Shown here one piece after another: positions 1 through 11,071 of a stretch of DNA of 64,000 nucleotides (positions within the stretch are counted from its first letter, which is position 1; every line of letters begins with the position of its first letter). This DNA is from Skermanella rosea. GTDB taxonomy: Bacteria > Pseudomonadota > Alphaproteobacteria > Azospirillales > Azospirillaceae. The position numbers were made by a program, and so were the translations under genes. The notes beneath the pieces are model-generated. The model ran no database searches. It saw nothing but the letters and a program-made list of their open reading frames with translations, and had not been told where the DNA came from. The stretch lies in NCBI RefSeq assembly GCF_016806835.2, contig NZ_CP086111.1:674001-738000 (forward strand), written 5' to 3'.

Positions 1-234
1 GGGATCGGCGTAGCTCAAGTTGACTTCATGGTGCTGGTTGACTTCATCCACCTTGTGGGAATTGGCACCGGTGAAGAACCAGAGATCGCCATCGAATTCG
101 GATTGCTGGGCGACCATAGGACGGCTGCGGAGGGTACCGTCATCATCGATGGTGGTCATCATCGTGAAGCGGATGTCCTTGATCATCCCCCAGAGCTTCT
201 TGATGTCGTCTGAATTCTGGGCGCTGGTAGCCAT
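1..234 (-). CDS. Pyridoxamine 5'-phosphate oxidase-like general stress protein (N-terminal part)
   Basis: The 78 visible residues begin [15 protein letters not shown] and continue with a split-barrel flavin-binding pattern ([18 protein letters not shown], then [12 protein letters not shown]). This matches the Pyrid_ox_like general stress protein family, whose members bind FMN or FAD and are induced by stress. The start ATG is at 234, preceded by a GGAGAG Shine-Dalgarno. The gene runs off the left edge, so about half of it is missing. An EcfG-type promoter candidate lies just upstream (271-295), which fits a stress role. The family call is firm; the substrate is unknown. Confidence 0.85.
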   Translation of the reverse strand, partial: MATSAQNSDDIKKLWGMIKDIRFTMMTTIDDDGTLRSRPMVAQQSEFDGDLWFFTGANSHKVDEVNQHHEVNLSYADP

Positions 235-270
235 CGTGGCTCTCTCCGTTCCAATTGAGTATTGCACTTC

Positions 271-295
271 AACAGGAGGAGAGCCGCGGTGTTCC
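271..295 (-). promoter_or_regulatory. Candidate EcfG (extracytoplasmic sigma) general stress promoter
   Basis: On the minus strand GGAAC (295-291) is followed after 16 bases by TGTT (274-271). The alphaproteobacterial EcfG consensus is GGAAC-N16/17-CGTT, so there is one mismatch. Initiation about 7 bases downstream would leave a leader of roughly 30 bases before the stress-protein ATG at 234. The motif match is seen; its function is inferred. Confidence 0.45.
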
Positions 296-319
296 CGACA
301 TCCGCCGTGCGGCGGCGGA

Positions 320-724
320 TCAGAGCATCAGCGTGGGGAACGCCAGCAGCACGCCCAGCGCCGCGATCCCCAGCAGGGCGGTGGCGCAGTGGCCGTAGTC
401 GCCCGCCAGGGGCGCCAGGGAGAACTCGACGCCGGCCCGCTTCAGCGCCTGCCGGGCGTACTTCTCGGGCTCCGGGCAGCGTACGCCGTCGATCCGGAAC
501 TTCGTCAGCATGTCGGAGAGGTCCTGGACGGCGGTCTCGCCGGGCAGGGCCATCAGCCGGCGGGCGGTCGAGACGGGTTCGCGGCCGCAGGCCTCCAGGG
601 CGGAGCGCAGCGTGATCGGCCGGTTCGTGACGCGGGAATTGCCGATCCGGTGGGCGAGGAGCTTGCCGATGACGTCTTCGGACTGACGGGAAACTCCGGA
701 AACACACGGGAAGAACGCGCGCAT
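320..724 (-). CDS. Hypothetical 134-residue protein with C-terminal hydrophobic anchor
   Basis: I do not recognise this family. The protein is basic with a soluble body (residues 15-115) and ends in a short hydrophobic stretch ([16 protein letters not shown]), as in a tail-anchored or C-terminally embedded protein. Four cysteines are spread along it. The start at 724 is well supported by GGAGG 8 bases upstream. An FNR/FixK-type palindrome lies 70 bases upstream of the start, so oxygen-limited expression is a reasonable inference. The gene stands alone between the stress protein and secA. Confidence 0.6.
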   Translation of the reverse strand: MRAFFPCVSGVSRQSEDVIGKLLAHRIGNSRVTNRPITLRSALEACGREPVSTARRLMALPGETAVQDLSDMLTKFRIDGVRCPEPEKYARQALKRAGVEFSLAPLAGDYGHCATALLGIAALGVLLAFPTLML

Positions 725-793
725 GAACCTGACCTCCGCTTGAGTGCATATGACCTATGGCGGAGATTGTGCGGCGCACAGACCGGTGCGACG

Positions 794-807
794 TTGATCC
801 ATGTCAA
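794..807. promoter_or_regulatory. FNR/FixK-type anaerobox
   Basis: TTGAT-CCAT-GTCAA is a near-perfect match to the TTGAT-N4-ATCAA consensus of FNR/FixK-family regulators. Its centre (800.5) lies about 76 bases upstream of the minus-strand start at 724. A class II arrangement would place transcription initiation near 759. The opposite neighbour is the 3' end of secA, so the 134-residue gene is the only plausible target. Confidence 0.55.
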
Positions 808-865
808 GTTTTTGGAAAATCGTCGCAGGGGGCTTCAGTTACATTTTAGACTGTATGTCCAGACC

Positions 866-895
866 CCCGGGGCTCCCCGTTCGAGGTGCCCCGGG
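866..895 (-). terminator. Hairpin downstream of secA
   Basis: CCCGGGGC (866-873) pairs with GCCCCGGG (888-895) across a 14-base loop, starting 14 bases after the secA stop. There is no good U-run, so it is either a weak intrinsic terminator or an mRNA-stabilising hairpin. Confidence 0.35.
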
Positions 896-908
896 CATAT
901 CCGGCTGT

Positions 909-3623
<2,715 letters not shown>

Positions 3624-3953
3624 TGAGACCTCGGGTTAGAGCAAAGAACGGTATGAGCAAGAAACGGCTGGCGCACGATCCAGGGCGCCCGCTCGGCATC
3701 GGCCCGGGCATGGCACGGCCTTGACATAAGAGTGCGCGCAATGCCTGTCAACAAGCCTGCGGCTGCACCACCCTTGCGCCTGTAGCCATGCACCCGGCGG
3801 CACCCGCGGCCTTCGGCAGGTGCGGCAAGCGTCTTAAGCAATCGTTAAGCCGTATGGGACAAAGATAAGCCCGCGGAGAGGCTTTTCCAACCGCGCAGTA
3901 GGCGCAGGCAGCCGCTCCCCCCGTCGTTATTGGCCCTTAGAAGGAGGCAGCCG
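3624..3953. other. Divergent intergenic region secA / EF-hand-like gene
   Basis: About 330 bases without a convincing gene; it must carry the promoters of secA and the divergent EF-hand-like gene. A TTGACA-like hexamer occurs near 3721 on the plus strand, but I see no clear partner -10 box. The short minus-strand reading frame here looks like chance. Confidence 0.4.
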
Positions 3954-5111
3954 ATGGTCGGCATGATGGAAGTTCTGGCCCAGACTCTGCCCGCGGGCCT
4001 CAAGCGCACCGTTCCCGGACCGGCCCAGCCCCAGGTCGCCGCGAAGTCCGAAGCGCCGCCGCGCCGGGACGCCGCCCCGGACGCGGCTCCCCGGACCCCG
4101 TCCAATTCGAATTCCGGCGCCCCGGACGATTCCCCGAATGCCGGGAGCGTCAAGGTCGAGTTTTCCGCGACGGCGATGCGGCTCAGTCAGGTCGTCAGCG
4201 AGAATTCCCGCCTCGCGCGGACTCCGCTGTCGGTCGGACGGGCGCGCGAGCCCGAACGGCCGCTCGACGCCGTGCTGGAAAAGGTGCGCGAGGACCTGAT
4301 CAAGGTCCTCCGCATGTTCGGCCGCTCGGAGGAGGAAAGCCTCAAGGCCGCCGAGGCGGTCGCCGGCAAGGCCCGGGAGGCGACCGCCCGCGGCCCGCTG
4401 GCCGCGCGCTCGCCGGAGCCGGGCCAGGCGTCGGCCAACATCTCGCTGGTCTTCCAGTCGGTCAGCCTGAAGATCACCAGCGAGACCGGCAACATTGAGG
4501 CTTCCATAGAGATGGTGCGCCTGGACGCCAGCATGACGACGGGGGCCGCCCTGGCGGTCGGGCTTCCGGGTGGAGGGGGCGGCGCTGGAGGCGGCGGGGC
4601 TGGCGGGGGCGGCGCCGGCGGTGGTGGCCAGCAGGTCGATCCGCTGGTGCTGGACATGGATGGCAACGGCATCGACCTGACCACGGCGCAGTCCGGCGTC
4701 CTGTTCGACATCGATGGCGACGGCTCCCGCGACCGGACCGCGTGGGTGGCGGGGAAGGATGCGTTCCTGGCGCTCGACCGCGACGGCAACGGAAGGATCG
4801 ACGACGGGCGCGAGCTTTTCGGCGAGCAGAACGGCGCCGCCGGCGGGTTCGCCGAACTGGCCCGGTTCGACCAGGACGGCAACAGCGTCATCGATCGCCG
4901 CGATGCCGTGTTCAATTCGCTGATCCTGCTGCGCGGCGACGGTGCCATGACCCGCCTGCGGGACGAGGGCATCACCGAGATCCGCCTCGACCTCGCGATT
5001 CCGGTCGACCAGCGCCTGGCCGGCGGCAATGCGGTCGCCCGGAGCGAGTTCGGCCGGGCCGACGGTAGTCGGGGAATGCTCGCCGACGTCCTGCTCGACG
5101 TGACGGTCTGA
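3954..5111 (+). CDS. EF-hand-like calcium-binding protein with proline- and glycine-rich linkers
   Basis: The first ~60 residues are proline/alanine-rich and probably disordered. A charged helical middle follows, then a nearly pure glycine linker (around 200-220), then a C-terminal domain. That domain contains several DxDxDG calcium loops, for example LDMDGNGIDL, FDIDGDGSRD, LDRDGNGRID and FDQDGNSVID. Such domains occur in RTX/VCBS-type and hypothetical alphaproteobacterial proteins. There is no Sec signal, so the protein is cytosolic or secreted by another route. The ATG at 3954 is chosen over the upstream TTG at 3930 because AAGGAGG sits 7 bases before it. Function is unknown; Ca2+ binding is inferred from the loops. 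Confidence 0.75.
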   Translation: MVGMMEVLAQTLPAGLKRTVPGPAQPQVAAKSEAPPRRDAAPDAAPRTPSNSNSGAPDDSPNAGSVKVEFSATAMRLSQVVSENSRLARTPLSVGRAREPERPLDAVLEKVREDLIKVLRMFGRSEEESLKAAEAVAGKAREATARGPLAARSPEPGQASANISLVFQSVSLKITSETGNIEASIEMVRLDASMTTGAALAVGLPGGGGGAGGGGAGGGGAGGGGQQVDPLVLDMDGNGIDLTTAQSGVLFDIDGDGSRDRTAWVAGKDAFLALDRDGNGRIDDGRELFGEQNGAAGGFAELARFDQDGNSVIDRRDAVFNSLILLRGDGAMTRLRDEGITEIRLDLAIPVDQRLAGGNAVARSEFGRADGSRGMLADVLLDVTV

Positions 5112-5130
5112 CCCTTTCGTCAAGGGGTGG

Positions 5131-5168
5131 GCATCCGGCGGCGGGGATCAGGGACCGCCGCCGGATGC
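5131..5168. terminator. 13-bp stem-loop between EF-hand-like and phytase-like genes
   Basis: GCATCCGGCGGCG (5131-5143) pairs perfectly with 5156-5168 around a 12-base loop, 20 bases after the stop at 5111. It has no T-tract, so termination may depend on Rho or the hairpin may protect the 3' end. Confidence 0.45.
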
Positions 5169-5252
5169 GAATGTGTCATGCGGCTGTCATCCTGCTGTAA
5201 TCCGTTGCGCCTAAGTTCCGCGAAATTTTCCTGATTGCGGAGACCCGACGGA

Positions 5253-6581
5253 ATGCGCGTACGCCTGCTCCCGATACCGGCCCTCATGATCGGCGCGCTG
5301 GCCGCCGCCCCGCTTCCGGCCGCCGCCCAGGCGCCCTCCGTGGGCGTCCAGGTGCATACGAGCAGCGATCCGATCCTGACCCTGCGCAAGGTCGCTTTCG
5401 AGGGCGGCAAGACCCTCGACCTCTCCGTCGGGATCGGCAGCGGCGCGTTCCGCGGCAAGGACGATCCGGCCGACATCTTCCACACGGTCAGCGACCGCGG
5501 CCCCAACTTCACCTGCGGCGACGCCGAGGACATCGTCGGCGTCAAGGGCGAGAAGATCTGCGGCGACGTGAAGCGGGGCCGCATCTACCCGGTGCCGGAC
5601 TACAGCCCCTCGATCTACCGCATCCAGGTGCTGGAGGGCGGCACCTTCCGCGTGCTCGACAGCATCTCGCTGAAGGATGCCCGGGGCAACCCGGTGGACG
5701 GCATGCTGAACCCGCTGACCGTGGCCTCGACCGAGCAGCCGCTGGACGCCGCCGGGAACAAGCTCAAGCAGAACCCCAATGCCGTGGACGCCGAGGGGAT
5801 CGTCCGCCTGTCCGACGGCAGCTTCTGGATCGGCGACGAGAACGGGCCTTCCATCCTGCACGCGGGTCCCGACGGCCGCATCCAGGTCCGCCATGTCCCG
5901 GCCGGGACGGAAAAGGACTATGCCGGCGCCGGCTACGAGGTGAAGGGCACGCTGCCGGCCATCCTGGCCAAGCGGGCGCTGAACCGCGGCATCGAATCCA
6001 TGGCGGTTTCCGAGGACGGGAAGTTCCTCTATTTCGTCCTTCAGAACCCGCTGGCCAACCCGGACAACGACGCCTACGCGGACGCCGCCAATACCCGGCT
6101 GTTCAAGCTGGACCGCGCGACCATGCAGGTCGCGGGCGAATATGTCTACGTGATGGAGCCGACCTCGGCCTACCGGGGCGAGGAGAAGAAGAAGCAGAGC
6201 ACCGTGCGCATCAGCGAGCTGATGCATCTCGCCGGCGACGACCTGCTGATCCTGGAGCGGACGGAGCGGACCACCAAGATCTTCCGCATCGCCCTGGCCG
6301 GCGCCACGGACATCCGGGGCGGCAAGTGGGACGACGCGGCCACGGCCCCCTCGCTGGAACAGGCCGACCTCGCCAAGGAAGGCGTCGTGCCGGCTGCCAA
6401 GTCCCTTGTGCTCGACACCGCGGACCATCCCGGGATTCCGCCCAAGATCGAGGGCATGGCCCTTTTCGGCGACGGCGCGCTGATGCTGATCAACGACGAC
6501 GATTTCGGCATCGACGGCAAGCGCACCGCGGTCATGAAGGTCACCGGGCTCGGTCTCGACACTCCGGCCAAGGCCAAATAA
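5253..6581 (+). CDS. Secreted esterase-like activity of phytase family protein
   Basis: A clear Sec signal peptide (MRVRLLPIPALMIGALAAAP, cleavage after AAAQA) is followed by a beta-propeller-like sequence typical of PF13449 (phytase-like/esterase-like). Examples are SVGIGSGAFRG, FHTVSDRGPNF, EGIVRLSDGSFWIGDENGPS and RGIESMAVSEDGKFLYF. Family members are periplasmic or extracellular, and their substrates are mostly untested. The protein is 442 residues, full length. The ATG at 5253 is preferred to an upstream TTG (5235) because it begins the signal peptide directly. It is a single gene downstream of a strong hairpin. The fold is confident; phosphate-ester hydrolysis is only an inference from the family name. 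Confidence 0.85.
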   Translation: MRVRLLPIPALMIGALAAAPLPAAAQAPSVGVQVHTSSDPILTLRKVAFEGGKTLDLSVGIGSGAFRGKDDPADIFHTVSDRGPNFTCGDAEDIVGVKGEKICGDVKRGRIYPVPDYSPSIYRIQVLEGGTFRVLDSISLKDARGNPVDGMLNPLTVASTEQPLDAAGNKLKQNPNAVDAEGIVRLSDGSFWIGDENGPSILHAGPDGRIQVRHVPAGTEKDYAGAGYEVKGTLPAILAKRALNRGIESMAVSEDGKFLYFVLQNPLANPDNDAYADAANTRLFKLDRATMQVAGEYVYVMEPTSAYRGEEKKKQSTVRISELMHLAGDDLLILERTERTTKIFRIALAGATDIRGGKWDDAATAPSLEQADLAKEGVVPAAKSLVLDTADHPGIPPKIEGMALFGDGALMLINDDDFGIDGKRTAVMKVTGLGLDTPAKAK

Positions 6582-6768
6582 GGCCGCTGATCGGACGATC
6601 CATGGCGGGGGTGTGGCGGGGTTCGGGCATTTGCCGGACCCCGGCAGTCCCGCCTTGCAAGCCGCCCCAAGCCGTGCTTAATCGCTGCGAAAGGGAAAAA
6701 GTGCGTGCGACCGCGGATTGCTGGCGCATGTCGCCGCACCCGTCATTCCGATGAATAAGGAACCTCTC

Positions 6769-7692
6769 ATGTTCGCACGAGTCCTCCGCGTAGCCGCCGT
6801 CTCGCTGGCGCTCGGCGGTGCCGGCTTCGCCGCCCTGGCCCAGACCGGCACGACTCCCCCGGCCGGCACCGGCGCCGGCGAGGATCCGGTCGTGGCCAAG
6901 GTCAACGGGGCCGAGATCAAGCGCTCCGAGGTCATGCGCACGATCGCGTCGCTGCCGCCGCAGGTTCAGCAGATGCCGGTGCAGATGATCTTCCCCGCCG
7001 TGATCGACCAGATCATCAACGGCAAGCTGGTGGCCGAAGCCGGCTACAAGAACAACGTGCAGAACGATCCGGAAGTGGCGGAGCGGATGAAGCGCGCCGA
7101 GGAGCGCATCGTCCAGGAGCTCTACCTGACCAAGGAAGTCCAGAAGCGCATCACCGCCGAGCGCCTCCAGGAAGCCTACAACCAGTTCAAGCAGGAAAAC
7201 CCGCCGCAGGACGAGGTCAAGGCCAGCCACATCCTGGTCGAGTCCGAGGACGCCGCCAAGGCGATCATCGCCGACCTCAAGAAGGGCGGCGACTTCGCCA
7301 AGATCGCGGGCGAGAAGTCGACCGACAAGGCCGCGGCCCAGCAGGGCGGCGACCTCGGCTTCTTCACCAAGGACCAGATGGTGGAGCCGTTCGCCGACGC
7401 CGCCTTCGCCATGAAGCCGGGCGACGTCAGCGAGACTCCCGTCCAGACCCAGTTCGGCTGGCACGTGATCAAGGTCGTGGACCGCCGCCAGAGCACCCCG
7501 CCGACCTTCGAGGAGGTGCAGGAGCAGCTCCGCAGCCAGGTTTCGGAACAGGTGATCGGCGAGCTGGTCGAGGACCTGCGCAGCGACGCCAAGGTCGAGC
7601 GCTTCCAGATGGACGGCTCGCCGATGCCCGAGCAGCCCGCCGCCACGCCCGGTTCCGCCACCCCGGGCGCCGCCCCGGCGCCCAAGCCGTAA
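6769..7692 (+). CDS. Periplasmic parvulin-type peptidyl-prolyl cis/trans isomerase
   Basis: This is a 307-residue exported PPIase of the PpiC/PrsA/SurA type. It has a signal peptide (residues 1-26), an N-terminal SurA-like helical chaperone region beginning VAKVNGAEIKRSEV, a parvulin domain (EVKASHILV through QFGWHVIKV), and a Pro/Ala-rich C-terminal tail. It should assist folding of envelope proteins. The ATG at 6769 follows AAGGA by a suitable distance; upstream in-frame ATGs lack a signal-peptide context. It sits 38 bases before argJ and may be cotranscribed with it, although the functions are unrelated. The parvulin catalytic histidines are present in SHIL and GWHVI. Confidence 0.93.
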   Translation: MFARVLRVAAVSLALGGAGFAALAQTGTTPPAGTGAGEDPVVAKVNGAEIKRSEVMRTIASLPPQVQQMPVQMIFPAVIDQIINGKLVAEAGYKNNVQNDPEVAERMKRAEERIVQELYLTKEVQKRITAERLQEAYNQFKQENPPQDEVKASHILVESEDAAKAIIADLKKGGDFAKIAGEKSTDKAAAQQGGDLGFFTKDQMVEPFADAAFAMKPGDVSETPVQTQFGWHVIKVVDRRQSTPPTFEEVQEQLRSQVSEQVIGELVEDLRSDAKVERFQMDGSPMPEQPAATPGSATPGAAPAPKP

Positions 7693-7730
7693 TCTACCGA
7701 CACTTCCACGACCCGAAAGCCACGACCACC

Positions 7731-8963
7731 ATGGCACCGACCATCTCTCCCCTTGCACCCGGCGACTTCCCTTGGATGCCGGCAATACCCGGTGTCCGTC
7801 TGGCTACGACCAATTGCGGCATCCGCTACCAGGGCCGCGACGACCTGATGGTCGCCCTGCTCGACGCCGGCACGACGGTGGCCGGCGTGGTCACGCGGTC
7901 CTTGACCGCCTCGGCGCCGGTCCACTGGTGCAAGAAGAACCTGGCGGGCGGCAGCGCCCGTGCGATCGTGGTGAATTCGGGCAATTCCAACGCCTTCACC
8001 GGCAAGGCCGGCGAGGCGTTCGTCCAGGCCACGGTGGAGGCGGCGGCCACGCTCGCCGGCTGCGAGCCCGGCGAGGTGTTCGTCGCCTCCACCGGCGTGA
8101 TCGGCCAGCCGATCCCGGCCGACGCCATCGCCCGGCACCTGCCGGGACTGGCCAACTCCTTCGACGCCGGCGGCTGGTTCCCGGCCGCCAAGGCGATCAT
8201 GACGACCGACACCTTCGCCAAGGGCGTCACCCGCACGGCGAAGATCGGCGGCACCACGGTGACCCTCAACGGCTTCGCCAAGGGCTCCGGGATGATCGCG
8301 CCCGACATGGCGACCATGCTGGGCTTCGTCTTCACCGACGCGGCGATCGCCGCCCCGGTCCTCCAGAAGCTGCTGGCGGAGGCCAACGAGCAGTCGTTCA
8401 ACTGCATCACGGTGGACGGCGACACCTCGACCAGCGACACCGTGCTGCTGTGCGCCACCGGCCAGGCCGGCAACAAGCCGGTCACCAAGGCCGGCGACAA
8501 GTCGCTGGCCGACTTCAAGGCCCAGCTCAACGCGCTGATGGTCGACCTCGCCCAGCAGATCGTCCGCGACGGCGAGGGGGCCACCAAGTTCGTGACCGTC
8601 CGGGTCGAGGGCGCCGCGTCGGACAAGGCGGCCAGGCGGATCGCGCTGAGCATCGCCAATTCCCCGCTGGTCAAGACCGCCATCGCCGGCGAGGACGCCA
8701 ACTGGGGCCGCATCGTCATGGCGGTCGGCAAGGCGGGCGAGAAGGCCGACCGCGACAAGCTGCGGATCTCCGCCGGGGGCGTGCTGATCGCGGCCGACGG
8801 CATGGAGGTGCCCGGCTACGACGAGACGCCGGTGGTCGAGCACATGAAGGGCCGCTACATCGACTTCCTGGTCGAGCTGGGCATCGGGTCCGGCGCCGCG
8901 ACGGTCTGGACCTGCGACCTGACCCACGGCTACATCGACATCAACGGCAGCTACCGGAGCTGA
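7731..8963 (+). CDS. argJ: Bifunctional glutamate N-acetyltransferase / amino-acid N-acetyltransferase
   Basis: ArgJ makes N-acetylglutamate and transfers acetyl from N-acetylornithine to glutamate in the cyclic arginine pathway. The 410-residue length is normal. The self-cleavage region MTTDTF (157-162) is intact; the enzyme matures autocatalytically at a threonine in this motif into alpha and beta chains. Oxyanion-hole and substrate segments (VASTGVIGQPIP, GFAKGSGMIAPDMATML, EDANWGRIVMAVG) are conserved. The start at 7731 is the only good one. The mutT gene follows after 33 bases, a linkage often seen in alphaproteobacteria. Confidence 0.97.
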   Translation: MAPTISPLAPGDFPWMPAIPGVRLATTNCGIRYQGRDDLMVALLDAGTTVAGVVTRSLTASAPVHWCKKNLAGGSARAIVVNSGNSNAFTGKAGEAFVQATVEAAATLAGCEPGEVFVASTGVIGQPIPADAIARHLPGLANSFDAGGWFPAAKAIMTTDTFAKGVTRTAKIGGTTVTLNGFAKGSGMIAPDMATMLGFVFTDAAIAAPVLQKLLAEANEQSFNCITVDGDTSTSDTVLLCATGQAGNKPVTKAGDKSLADFKAQLNALMVDLAQQIVRDGEGATKFVTVRVEGAASDKAARRIALSIANSPLVKTAIAGEDANWGRIVMAVGKAGEKADRDKLRISAGGVLIAADGMEVPGYDETPVVEHMKGRYIDFLVELGIGSGAATVWTCDLTHGYIDINGSYRS

Positions 8964-8996
8964 GCCGAAGGTGACGCTTCTTCCGGGTGGATCCCC

Positions 8997-9434
8997 ATGA
9001 ACTGCTTCGACCCCGACTCGACTCCCGAGCCCGGCAAGCCGGTGCTTCTGGTGGTCGCGGCGGCCCTGGTCGATCCGGACGGCCGCGTCCTCCTGGCCCA
9101 GCGGCCGGAGGGCAAGGCCCTCGCCGGCCTGTGGGAGTTCCCCGGGGGCAAGGTCCATGAGGGCGAGAGCCCGGAATACGCGCTGGTCCGCGAACTGCGG
9201 GAGGAGCTGGGGATCGAGACGGCGGGAAGCTGCCTCGCCCCCTTCACCTTCGCCTCGCACCGCTACGAGAGCTTCCACCTGCTGATGCCGCTCTATGTCT
9301 GCCGCGTCTGGCAGGGCACGGTCGCCCCGCTGGAAGGCCAGTCCCTGGCCTGGGTGCGGCCCAACGACATGGGCAAATACCCCATGCCCCCGGCCGACAA
9401 GCCCCTGGTCGCGATGCTGCGGGACCTGCTGTAG
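8997..9434 (+). CDS. mutT: MutT-type (deoxy)nucleoside triphosphate pyrophosphohydrolase
   Basis: This 145-residue Nudix hydrolase has the complete box from G50 to I73 (GGKVHEGESPEYALVRELRE then ELGI), preceded by LLAQRPEGKALAGLWEFPGG, the signature of the 8-oxo-dGTPase MutT branch. It should cleanse oxidised guanine nucleotides. It sits 33 bases after argJ and is probably cotranscribed. Family assignment is strong; 8-oxo-dGTP specificity is inferred from close similarity of the LAGLWEFPGGK segment. Confidence 0.92.
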   Translation: MNCFDPDSTPEPGKPVLLVVAAALVDPDGRVLLAQRPEGKALAGLWEFPGGKVHEGESPEYALVRELREELGIETAGSCLAPFTFASHRYESFHLLMPLYVCRVWQGTVAPLEGQSLAWVRPNDMGKYPMPPADKPLVAMLRDLL

Positions 9435-9485
9435 GGTAACGGCATTTCATCCGCACAAGGTGCTCTTGGTTTGTAGGAGATCACG

Positions 9486-9704
9486 ATGGGCATCAACGCG
9501 CGATACAGCGATGCCAGGACCGAACTGACCGAGCGTGTGACCTTCAGCCGGGAGGAGGCGGAGCGCGCCTTGAGGAACAGGATCCGCAAAGGCGACCTGT
9601 CGGTCATCGATTATCTGACGAAGCACAAGGGCTACCGGGAAGAGCACGCGCAGGCTCTCGAACCGAAGTTCCGCGCGGCGATCCGCGGGGTCGAAGCGCC
9701 ATAA
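9486..9704 (+). CDS. Small charged hypothetical protein (72 aa)
   Basis: I do not recognise this family. The protein is hydrophilic, helical and rich in Arg/Glu, with a central FSREEAERALRNRIRKGDLS segment and no membrane or signal sequence. GGAG lies 7 bases before the ATG, and codon use matches its neighbours, so it is likely real. It lies 51 bases after mutT and could be the last gene of that run. Confidence 0.6.
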   Translation: MGINARYSDARTELTERVTFSREEAERALRNRIRKGDLSVIDYLTKHKGYREEHAQALEPKFRAAIRGVEAP

Positions 9705-9809
9705 TCCCTGTACGGGGGAAGGGCGTCCGGGCGGCATAGCCCATCGACCCGCCGGGTTCGATCGGCTAAGTTCCCGCCTCCCGTGTCCACAGAAGCGCCC
9801 GATCCCATC

Positions 9810-10970
9810 ATGACCGCCAAAGTCGGCAACCCTCTCTTCCGCGACATGCCCACCACCGTGTTCGAGGTGATGTCGCAACTGGCCCTCAAGCATCAGGCGA
9901 TCAATCTGGGGCAGGGATTTCCCGACGACCGCGGCCCGGCCGACGTTCTCCGGGCGGCGGCCGACGCGCTGCTGGACGGCTACAACCAGTACCCCTCGAT
10001 GATGGGAACGCCGGAGCTGCGCCAAGCCGTCGCCGCCCACGCCCGCCGGTTCTACGGGCTGGAGGTGGACTGGGCGCGCGAGGTCCTGGTGACCTCCGGC
10101 GCCACCGAGGCGCTGGGCGCCTGCCTGCTGGGGCTGATCGAGCCGGGCGACGAGGTCGTCCTGTTCGAGCCGATGTACGACAGCTACCTGCCCATCATCC
10201 GGCTGGCCGGCGGCATCCCCCGCATCGTGACGCTGAAGGCGCCGGACTGGAGCTTCACCCGCGAGGACCTGGAGCGGGTGTTCGGCCCGAAGACCAAGGC
10301 GCTGGTGCTCAACAACCCGCTGAACCCCGTGGGCAAGGTCTATTCCCGCGCCGAGCTGGAGCTGATCGGCGAGTTCATGCGGCGCTTCGACGCGTACGCG
10401 GTCTGCGACGAGGTGTACGAGCACCTTGTCTTCGACGGCGCCCGCCACATCCCGCTGATCACCATCCCGGGATTGCGCGACCGCTGCCTGCGGGTCGGCT
10501 CGGCCGGCAAGACCTTCTCCCTGACCGGGTGGAAGATCGGCTACGTGACCGGCGCGCCCGAGCTGCTCCAGCCCGTCGCCAAGGCGCACCAGTTCATGAC
10601 CTTCACGACCGCGCCCAACCTCCAGGCCGGGGTCGCCTACGGCCTCGCCAAGGAGGAGGCGTACTTCACCGGCCTCGCCACCTCGATGCAGGCCAAGCGC
10701 GACCGGCTGGCGGCGGGCCTGCGCGAGGCCGGGCTGTCGGTGCTGCACAGCGGCGGCACCTATTTCCTGATCGCCGACATTTCCTCCACCGGATTCGATG
10801 GCGACGACGTGGCGTTCTGCCTGAACCTGACGGAGGCGGCCGGCGTCACCGCGATCCCGGTCAGCGCCTTCTTCGCGGAAAGCCCGGTGCGCAACTTCAT
10901 CCGCTTCTGCTTCTGCAAGCAGGATGCGCTGCTGGACGAGGCCGTCGCCCGGCTCAAGCGCTATTTCTGA
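9810..10970 (+). CDS. PLP-dependent class I/II aminotransferase (methionine/kynurenine aminotransferase-like)
   Basis: A fold-type I aminotransferase with the GFPDDRGP N-terminal motif, YNQYPSMMGTPELR, the pyridine-ring-contacting CDEVYEHLVFDG, and the Schiff-base lysine in GSAGKTFSLTGWKIGY. It most resembles the YbdL/kynurenine-glutamine transaminase branch, which uses aromatic or sulfur amino acids; specificity is not certain. I take the ATG at 9810, where homologues usually begin; an in-frame GTG at 9783 would add nine residues. A good intrinsic hairpin follows the gene, so it is monocistronic or the end of a unit. Confidence 0.9.
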   Translation: MTAKVGNPLFRDMPTTVFEVMSQLALKHQAINLGQGFPDDRGPADVLRAAADALLDGYNQYPSMMGTPELRQAVAAHARRFYGLEVDWAREVLVTSGATEALGACLLGLIEPGDEVVLFEPMYDSYLPIIRLAGGIPRIVTLKAPDWSFTREDLERVFGPKTKALVLNNPLNPVGKVYSRAELELIGEFMRRFDAYAVCDEVYEHLVFDGARHIPLITIPGLRDRCLRVGSAGKTFSLTGWKIGYVTGAPELLQPVAKAHQFMTFTTAPNLQAGVAYGLAKEEAYFTGLATSMQAKRDRLAAGLREAGLSVLHSGGTYFLIADISSTGFDGDDVAFCLNLTEAAGVTAIPVSAFFAESPVRNFIRFCFCKQDALLDEAVARLKRYF

Positions 10971-11011
10971 GGCAATTGTATAGAACTTGCGCCATAATCC
11001 GGCGCCATGCT

Positions 11012-11039
11012 CCAGCAGGCGCCGCTCGGCGCCTGCTGG
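11012..11039 (+). terminator. Intrinsic terminator after the aminotransferase
   Basis: A perfect 12-bp stem CCAGCAGGCGCC (11012-11023) with tetraloop GCTC pairs with 11028-11039 and is followed by TTATTC. It starts 42 bases after the aminotransferase stop and ends before the next gene's start at 11072. Confidence 0.65.
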
Positions 11040-11071
11040 TTATTCATGTCGGCATCGGGGTTTGTCGTTTC

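Noticed and set aside
10529-11071. In-frame upstream extension of the alpha-2-macroglobulin gene
   Set aside because: It overlaps the aminotransferase and a terminator hairpin; a proper signal peptide begins at ATG 11072.
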